From NCBI RefSeq assembly GCF_010183535.1, contig NC_071331.1:3472001-3536000 (forward strand): a stretch of 64,000 nucleotides of DNA, written 5' to 3'. The translations under genes were made by a program, and so were the position numbers. Shown one piece after another: positions 55,381 through 64,000 of the stretch (position 1 is the first letter of the stretch; every line of letters starts with the position of its first letter). This DNA is from Caenorhabditis remanei. Its lineage: Eukaryota; Nematoda; Chromadorea; Rhabditida; Rhabditidae. The notes under the pieces were generated by a model. It did not search any database. It worked only from the letters and a program-made list of their open reading frames with translations, and was not told where the DNA came from.

Positions 55381-56089
55381 AGCCTTCATCGATCTCATTA
55401 AAGCGTCTTAAAGTTAATTCATCAGACAAACATCAAGGAGTCTTGAATTTATCACAGTTTCACTGTCATTGTAAATGTAACGCAACATGTAACACAACTT
55501 TGAACAAGTGTAATTTTTGAATAAACACTTTATTACCTACATAAAATACAATGTCGTTGAATTTATGACTTACCCCGGGAAAAAATGTTATTTTCCTTGA
55601 TTTATTTACCGAAAAAAACTGTTCTTTTTTCGTTTCGTTGTTCCGGAGAGCCTCATCATGAAACTCTTTGTAAAAGCTACCGGTAAAATGCAAGCATAAC
55701 TCGAACCGACCTCATTGAAAAGTTCATTTGCAACTCATTTTCTGTTTCAGGTAAAAGATGTGATTGACCTCTAACTAAATTTTTCATTGATAGAACTTCC
55801 GCCTAGAAGATATCATCTTGAAACTTTGTTCGCCTACTCCAATTTACTGATTTTTTTGAGGTTTTTTGCAGCAAAACTATCAGTTTTTAACGAAAAATGG
55901 AAAATTTAACACAAATTTAATCATTTAAAGGGCTTTTTACAACAAAATATGAATAAAATCTTTTATTCTTATTCCGCTTTCCGCTTTCCGCCTTCCGCTC
56001 AACTCTGAACGGTAAACTCATCAAGTTATGGAACTACAATAATTTTAGACCGCCGTTCGTTTTAGGAAAAAACATGTATTTTACAGAAA

Positions 56090-56273
56090 ATAAAACGTTA
56101 TCGAAGAAGTAATTGAGGTGGAAAAATTCAGACGTTATCGAAGCAGTTAATGAATACTACGGGAACAACATGTGAGTGTGCGCCCTGACGTTTACTATTC
56201 AAATTTGATTACATGTTTACAGTTTCATACGGTCTATGATTTCGTTTTACCTGAAAAAATTAAATAATGTGAG
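56090..56273. repeat. Repeat, copy 2, running into the gap
   Basis: Matches 54620-54690 followed directly by 55265-55375. It is cut off by the N run. Confidence 0.55.
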
Positions 56274-56373
56274 NNNNNNNNNNNNNNNNNNNNNNNNNNN
56301 NNNNNNNNNNNNNNNNNNNNNNNNNNNNNNNNNNNNNNNNNNNNNNNNNNNNNNNNNNNNNNNNNNNNNNNNN
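56274..56373. other. Assembly gap (100 N)
   Basis: Exactly 100 N, the usual placeholder for a gap of unknown size. The apparent reading frame across it is meaningless. Confidence 0.99.
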
Positions 56374-59300
56374 CTGCTTTACGTTTATACCACTTCGAAA
56401 CTCACAATGGAAACAACATGTAGACCTTTTTGTTTCATTTCTCTATTTTTTCCAAAAGATAGTTTTGAAAGATTTAAAGTTTTGTTCAATGTCGTTTGAA
56501 ATTTCTTTCAGAAATTGTTTCTTTCGCCTATAATGTTTAATCTTTTTACATCGCTTTCTCTCTCTCACTTTTCGATTTTTCTGTCTACAGTTTTCAATTC
56601 TATATCTTTCTCTCATGATTCAAAAATTGAACTTTTTCCCAATAATTCATATATTCTAAAATTTTGTAATTTTGTAGTTTTTCTCAACTTATAGTAAGTG
56701 TTATCGCTGATTTAGTACACATGGTTGTTCTGTGATTTTTTAGCTTCCTATCATCTTTTCTATCTCTTTTAAATTTTTCTTCACCCACATAACTGTTTTA
56801 TAGTTATATATTTGCTTGGTACCATTTCCAAAACATTCATTTGAACCAGAAATTACCAACTTTTCAAATAATATAAGCTTTCAAGCCACAACTGTACGAG
56901 CTCCATTTAGACATATTGGTAGAGGAACTATCGGAGATAATATACTTTTTTTTAATACTGTTCAAAGCTTTGAATTGTTTGTAGTTTTTATAACGTGATT
57001 AAGTATTTTTTACAGAATGGTTCGTGAAACTAAAGCGCAAGCAGATAAAAAGGCGGCAGATGTCGAACGGAAACGTGCAAATCGAAAACAGGAACATTTG
57101 AATAGTGGCGGAGACAGTCAGGGTATGTTCCCCTTCGGGCCTTCATCGAAATATTGTAACAACAATTCAACTAAACAAAGAAAATTTTTCGCCTTGATTT
57201 GAACTTATCATTAACTGCTTTCTTCTATATTATCCCAACTTAAAATTTAAAAAATGACCAAATTTTCAGAACCTCAAAAAAACGGACGGAAATGAGTCAA
57301 GAAGAGCTTCGAGTGTACTGGGCTGACCAAAAGCGCATCAAACGGGAGAAGCAGAGAAGTTTGCAAAGTTCTCAGCTCAGTGCGTGTTCACAAGAAACTC
57401 AATTATCAGGTGAGAACTTTTTTTCAGTTTTTAAAATAGCCTACATAGGACTCCTCATAAAATAGCAAACACTGTTTTCTGATGTTGTCTCACCAACAAA
57501 AAAATCTTAGAACCACGACGTCACCGAGTTGAATTTATAATTAACTGTTTTTTTTTCCAAATTATAAATTAGAACCCAAAAAATGATCTAATTTCCAGAA
57601 ACTCGGAAAAAACGGTCGGAAATGAGTCAAGAAGAGCTTCGAGAGTACAAGGCACAAAAGCGCAGCAATCGGGAGAAGCAGAAGAGTTTGCAAAGTTCTC
57701 AGCTCACTGCGTGTTCACAAGAAACTCAATTATCAGGAAGAACCTATTTTCAGTTCTCTCAAACTCATAAGATAGCGAAAAACCAAAACGGTATTCCCAT
57801 GTAGTAAAGTTGTTAATTTTTCGGCTATCTTGTGAATTAAAAAACCAGCTTTTATAAACTTCTCCTCATTCCGAATTAAGATCAAACTATAATTATGCAA
57901 AATTACAGAAGGAAGGAAGAAAATTAAAGATATGAATCCTGAAGAGCTTAGTAATTACCGGCGTCAAAATCGTGAAGCTTGTCGGAAGAAGGGAAGAACA
58001 TCAACAACCTCTGATATGGAACTCAGCCAACGCACTTCGACATCCGATTTCAATTTTCAGCACAGTTAGTTTATTCATTGTTTTCATAATTTTTAGTGGG
58101 AGGATACAGTTTTGCAACATAGTGGGAGGATACATTTTTTTAGTGGGAGGATACAGTTTTGCATCCGGAGGGAAGTTTTTCCCCGTAATTAGTATACCAG
58201 AAAAAAAACTATTTTTCGTTATTGTTTTCCCGGACGTGAATAGTCCTATTCGGTTTACATCATACCCATAGTATTTTTTTCGAGTAATTTTTGACGAAAA
58301 AAGTTGCTATAAAACACGATCCACCGAGATACACACATCTATTTTCAAATGTCGTATACTAAATACTTCCTCATTGAAGAGCAAATGTAAAAATTTACTT
58401 TTTTTAAAACGGACATGCGACTTTGGGGCTTATAATTTTGAGCGCGTCTTCGACATATTTTTTCATACTTGTCAAGGCCCGGCCCGGGCCTTGCCAGCCA
58501 GCGAAACTAAGGCCCGGATATTGGCGCCAAGATTCTAAATACAAATTTTTTCGAATTTTTTAACATTTTTTGAATTATTTTTTCTTAGAGATTCTTTTAA
58601 ACTCAATTTTTTTCAAGGTCCGGCCGATGAAAAGTTTTACGCGCGACTTCAAACAAAATAACCATTTTTTCAACATTATTTTTGACTTTTTCCAATTTTT
58701 CATCGAAAGTGTGAAAATTCTTGACGATTTTTCAGAATTTCTGCTAATTCTGAATCATAATCAAAAATATGATTTCATCTTCTTCACTATGGTGTTTGGA
58801 GAAACGCTTTTATGAAAACCTTTTCAGACAGCCAATTCGACATGGAATCACTTCATTCAGAAATGTCGGACGTGTTCGATCAACCAACGAGCAGCAATGC
58901 TGCAGCTCGAATTGGAAGAAAACGGATGATGAGTCCACAAGAGGAGGAGGAGGAGGACGATGACGATGAGATGCCTTCGTCACAAATGTCCACTTATATG
59001 CCGAATTGGAGTGCAAAGGAAAAGGAAGAGTTCAAACGAGTGAAGGTCCGATACAACACTCGATCGAAGAAGGCTTTGATGTCGCAATCGTCATACGGTT
59101 CTCCCGATGATCACCAATCTTCCGTAGCGACATGCGATGTAGCGGAGCCTCAAGAACTCCCAGAGCAGCAATTCAACTGCAAAATTCGTTTTGCACTTGT
59201 GGATCTACTTCAAGTAGAAACGGATTGCATTGTTTTCCCCTTTTGCGGTGATCTGGATTTGACAAAACGCACAAAGATTTACAGTCAATTCTGGAGAAAG

Positions 59301-62300
59301 ATGTGCAGGGAAGTCGATGATCAGGAAGAATATAAAGAGTTCTTAGAGGATCAGTGTCAGGAGGAAGAAGAAGGAGACATTGCGGGCTTTATATGGCAAA
59401 GATTGGGAAGATCTAAAAGTAAGTTTTAACAAATTATAAAAAGCCCATAGATTTTTAATTTAGTCAATCAATACGCATTTAAGTCATCAGAATTTCAAAA
59501 ATGTTCATTTCATCATCATTTTCAGCGTGCTTCCACATTCGAGAGCCGGTCAGCGAGAAGAACAAGTACACAACTGTGTATGAAGCCCAACTTCGAGCCG
59601 CCATTTTCAAGTGTCTCTACCAAGCCGATCGAAATGGTCACAGCAGCATTGCGTTTCCAATTTTTGGTCAAGTCGAAAATCGTCTCAAGGCAACTGCAAT
59701 CACATTGCAAACAATTTGGTCATATTTCAAGTTGTAAGAAATCAAATTTGAAGTTGGTGTACTTGACCACAAAAATTGCACCGCTCTATGATTTTATTGG
59801 GAAATGCATGAGCTACATCCGAGAGATTGACCTTTCGAATTGGAGTCGTCAACACTTCTTTCAGTTCGAACAAATGCTTTTCGACAAGATCAAAAGTGAA
59901 GTGATCTACTCCACTGTTCCTGGAACCGATATGGCAATGAGAGCTTTCAAGTTCAGCTTGGAAAGTAAAAAAGTTAAAGACCAGAAAGAAAAACTGAAGT
60001 AAGATACATTTAAGTTTATAATTAAATTTAACCATTTATTTTAACAGAAATCTCCATGCCGAAATGTGCTCAATGACAGGATTGCCAGCCAGTGACTTCG
60101 TTTTAACCAGGGATAGTGGACGTCGATTGCCTCATCATTACATCTCTGACGTAACAGTTTCTGATGATGAGTCTCCGGAGCTCATCAGTCTGTACTTTCC
60201 GATGGAGAACGTCTGTGGCTCAACATCTGTACTTCGAAAGCTTTGGGTCGTATCGTATTACTACATGTATTACAGCGACAGACTTGGAGGTTTGTGTCAG
60301 AAACGGGGGAAAAACATAGTGAACAAAGCTTTTGGTTCGGTACTATAAGGTAATTCGTAGATTTCTTTTGAAGCTTTAGAAAAAGAAAAATGTTGTTGAT
60401 GGTGCCCAAAATGACCGATGGATGGGTACAAAACCTTTTTTGCGTTCTCAACTCCTTAATACTTTTTAATTTGCAGACTCATTCGACTTTGCTGAAAACT
60501 CACTGGAACATAAAACACGCAAAGAAATGTTCAACAAACTTAAAAATTTGCATCGAGAAGTATTGCTTCAGTGGAAAAGGACAATGAGAAGTAGGAAATT
60601 AGTGGGGTTTCATGTTCTTTGCTAATTGATTTTTTTCAGACGTTTGCTACAAATGCAAATGCCAAAAACCGGATGGATATCATGAAAATCTCTCTTATTT
60701 CAATACTCAGATGAGTCACCCGGACATTGTTTTTGATCAATGGATACTATTCGACAAATGCATTCTGGTTGATGGAGAAGATGTGATGAATTTGCAAAAT
60801 CTTAGCATCCAGACTCTCCTCAGAAATCTGAAGAAAAAGAGAAAGTCATGTTGAAGTTGGCTTCTGAGCAAGAAGAAGTGGTTCGTAGCTGAATTATCTT
60901 ACTTTCCATACAATACATTGTTTTCAGGTGAAAGAAAAAGTGCTTGAATGGTTCAAAATTGTGAAGGAGTATACCAGAAATCGAACTCGCAACTTCGAGC
61001 AATTATCGAGCATCTTGATCTCAGCGACATACGAACAGGAATAGATGATGACCCAGCAGTGTTGATGATCTCGAAGTATATGATGAATACTTAGATAGAA
61101 GAGGAGACGGCGGGGAAGAGAATGACGCTCTGACTGAAGCTGAAGTGATTTATAGGATGGCTTATGGAATGGAGGAAATTCAAAAAGCCAGCTGAAGAAG
61201 TTAACCGTTGCCTCCGTGATGTTGCGTTAAAACGATATGTCGAGCATGAATCAATGAGGACATCTGGAGAAGTCATTACGGCACAGTAATAACTTTTTCA
61301 GGGTTGTCGGTCTTTTAATCACTCAATTTTCAGGAATGGTCCGGAAGAACAAATACACTCTCAGTCCGCAAGTAGTTGAATTATGGAAGACAGAGGAACA
61401 ATCGGACTTGTACAGTTGACGAGTTCATAGCTGCCGAAATGAAAGAGATGGGGAAAGAAAGAGTTGGATCTTCCACAACATATCGACACTACATTGGATG
61501 ACACATTCAGAATGTTCTCAAGATATCCAAAACCAATTGATCTTGGAAGAAGAACAGATAAGTGCTACCATTGTGGAGCACTTTCATTCCCACGAGAGAG
61601 ACTGAAAATCGTTGCTGCAAAAAACGGGCGTTTTGGATTAATCCAGTGGAAGAAGATCCCCACCTGCATTGACCCAGATGTTTCAGGAAAAGTTCAGAGG
61701 ATGTCTGATTTCGGTAGGTTTCCTATATATAATTTGAACGTTGTTTTCATAAAATTTTCCAGGCAAACGCAGCATTCTCCATGGCCAGCGTCAACTACAA
61801 CCGTCAACAACAGAAGGCTCACGGAGTGCAGTCGATGAAAGTCAAGGAGTAGTAACCTTCCTGCCATCTGCCATACATCCACGGGAGACCGCAAAAGCAA
61901 GATATGCCAAACCTTCATGTACTGGAACACGACAATGAAACAATTGCATCCATGCGATTCGAGCATTAAGAGTGAAAAATCCTCTACTGGAGAAAATGTT
62001 TTTGGACATTCAAGAATACTTGGACGCTAACAACTCCTTGTACAAATGCTTCAAGAGCATGGCTCAGCTGGAGAAAGAGGGAATTGCAGAGACGAGGGCT
62101 CAGCCAAAGTGATGCCAGCAATGAGTTCATCCGGTTCACAATACTGTCACCCACAGAGTTGGATCATCAAGACAAGCTTGTTGCACATCCAGGTGTCTAT
62201 GCTCAGAAGAAGAGGATGCCGAAACATCACGTGGCTGTAGCAATCAGTATGAATCCAGAAGACACTTCTGCTCGGCCACGAGGATTGACCATCTATCCGA

Positions 62301-64000
62301 AAAATCCATCCAGAGGAAAGCCGCAACAGGCGATTTCAATCTACTCGGACTTGTGCGACACAATGGGTTACCCTCTCCTGTTTCCTGATGCACAAGGTGG
62401 ATATGCTCTTCATAAGTACCCAAGACGGACTGCAAAAGATCCAAAGCCGTCGTACGAGCAGAACATCAGAAACCACATCGAAGAATTGTTGAGCAACGAA
62501 GAGAACCCTGAGGACTACTACAAACTTGGGACCAGAGTTCAATGAGATGTTGGAGAGTTTGAACCAACCATCTACTTCTGCAAGCGGGATGGAAGTTGAT
62601 GACTCGGATTTGTAAGTAATATACATATTTCGTAATAGAAGAGCAATCGAATTATTCATCACCTCAAATTCTCACATTTTCTTTATTTCAGAGATGATAT
62701 GGATGTCCGGCAAGATCAAGACATTGAGGATGGATTTGATTGGGACGAAGAGGAATACGATCCAGAAAGTGAGTAATGGAGATGAATTATCTGAAAGATT
62801 GATTAGGGATAAACATTGTTGAAGTGGGGGGATAAATGATAAGCAGAACCATACAATCATCAAAGTTATTTTTTTCAGTTTGGACAATCAGCAAATACTC
62901 GATCAGGGATTGCTGGAAGATGAGCAAGAGTTTCCGGTAGACGACAAAATCGGACAACAGAACAACATCACAATGAAGCAACGAAAAGGAGATATGTATC
63001 CAGTCATCGATCAACACCAAAGAACCATCGACATTCCAATTGTATCCGGAAATCCATTTGGGCCGGACAGTGATTCTGAGGAGGAGTCGCCAATTGACCG
63101 ATACAGAGGTACGGACAACTACGACGATTATGTGCCCCAAGAATTGGACAATGTTGATATGGATAGGGAGAGAGAAGTTAAACTGGAAGAGGATAGACTG
63201 AAGGAGAGAGAGGAATCGGTTCGAGGTTCAAGAGAAGAAGAAGATGAAGGAGAAGAAAGACGAAAATGATGAGCTTGAACTCGACGCAGTAATGTTATGG
63301 CGACGAGCACGACGCAGAACCGCTGGCTCTTGCAAGAAAAAATGATGGAGTCCTTGTTAAGAATGTGGAGTTTCTTTGTAGATTGTAGTATTGACGAAAA
63401 CAAGCAATAAAATCTAACGGTTTATTATTGTATCATTTCAGATCGGACAGAGGCTGAACGTCAGCAGAGCTGAACACGCAAACTTCTTGTTTTCAAGACC
63501 GAGAAGAATTCCGAACAGATATCAAGGAGAATCTCGAACTCTTGGACAATTGGTTGTGATTGACTACGGAGCCCGCATGATTGAAGGAAGGATGAACGCA
63601 TTACTTGTGCATCGAAGTGATTTCATCGGTTCGCGGGCAGAAGCCAAGTTTTCAAGTTTCAAGAACAGATGGGTAAATGAAAAGTTTAATGGCGTTAGGA
63701 GCTGGGACAACTGGCCCACACTCCCTTCGAGTGTTCCAGGAACTGTCAAATACCAACGAGAGTTAGTCATGACGGGAAGTCACACTTGCCAACAAGCTTG
63801 GAAAACCTCATCTGTTCATCACTTACACTGGAAATCCGAAATGGCCAGAAATTCAGAGAGAAACGAAATTGAGAGGAGTCAACTGGACTGACATTCCGAC
63901 ATTCGTTAACACCGTCTTCTGGAACAGGTTCGAAATTTTCATCGAAGAAGAGCTCCTTGACCAAAAAGAAAATCTCCGCTCAAGGAGGAAAGATCGTGAG
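56374..64000 (+). pseudogene. Helitron copy 2, truncated by gap and window end, many frameshifts
   Basis: It aligns with 24364-32012 along its full length. The exon at 58834-59419 is open and has GAG where copy 1 has TAG. From about 60800 on, single-base insertions and deletions break the frame dozens of times, mostly in short homopolymers (for example GGGG for GGG near 61451, TTG for TTTG near 61062), with few substitutions. The Helitron_like_N region (about 63440-64000) is present but frameshifted, and the sequence ends before the HUH motif. It is either a damaged second copy or low-quality sequence of the same locus or allele. Confidence 0.8.

Noticed and set aside
56236..56499. Reading frame running through the N run
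   Set aside because: It consists largely of unknown bases.

Overview
The window is nuclear DNA of a nematode, almost certainly a Caenorhabditis species. The reasons are a classic cuticle collagen with very short introns, TTTTCAG-type 3' splice and trans-splice acceptors, strongly AT-rich non-coding DNA, and many small inverted-repeat transposons. One 100-N assembly gap lies at 56274-56373. No species assignment or database match could be made from sequence alone.

Layout. 1-1.2 kb: the 3' part of a minus-strand SET-domain gene of the MLL5/SET-9/SET-26 type. 1.2-9.6 kb: non-coding DNA packed with palindromic elements, paired repeats and two insertions of a GGGCC-rich element with 8-bp target duplications. 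9.6-15.4 kb: paralogue A, a plus-strand nuclear-type protein with an array of SUMO-interaction-like motifs, an ELM2-like helical segment and a cysteine-rich module. 18.1-37.9 kb: paralogue B, a second copy of the same gene. Its third intron, at the same position and phase as in A, has grown to 17.3 kb and holds a complete Helitron coding region in the same orientation. 38.1-41.9 kb: a collagen gene in the loop of a large inverted repeat. 42.3-43.2 kb and 43.5-48.0 kb: two long palindromes. The second carries LINE 3' ends in its arms and a 1600-bp non-autonomous Helitron in one arm only. 48.0-56.3 kb: AT-rich DNA with no recognisable gene. 56.4-64.0 kb: a second, nearly identical copy of the Helitron 5' two-thirds, full of single-base indels, running off the window.

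The Helitron at 25.0-35.3 kb can be read as one phase-compatible frame over about 16 exons (about 2600 residues): basic N-terminal repeats, a macro-domain-like segment, CYxC/CC zinc motifs, Helitron_like_N, an HUH/Y2 Rep nuclease and a Pif1-type helicase. It ends in a hairpin plus CTAG followed by T. Exceptions to an intact frame are one in-frame TAG and one duplicated exon that has lost its donor.

The most interesting observations are: the macro-like domain in a Helitron; three GGGCC-rich insertions and one Helitron insertion whose empty sites are preserved inside this same window; the Helitron-bearing intron splitting a tandem paralogue; and repeated tRNA-like Pol III promoter modules inside foldback elements.
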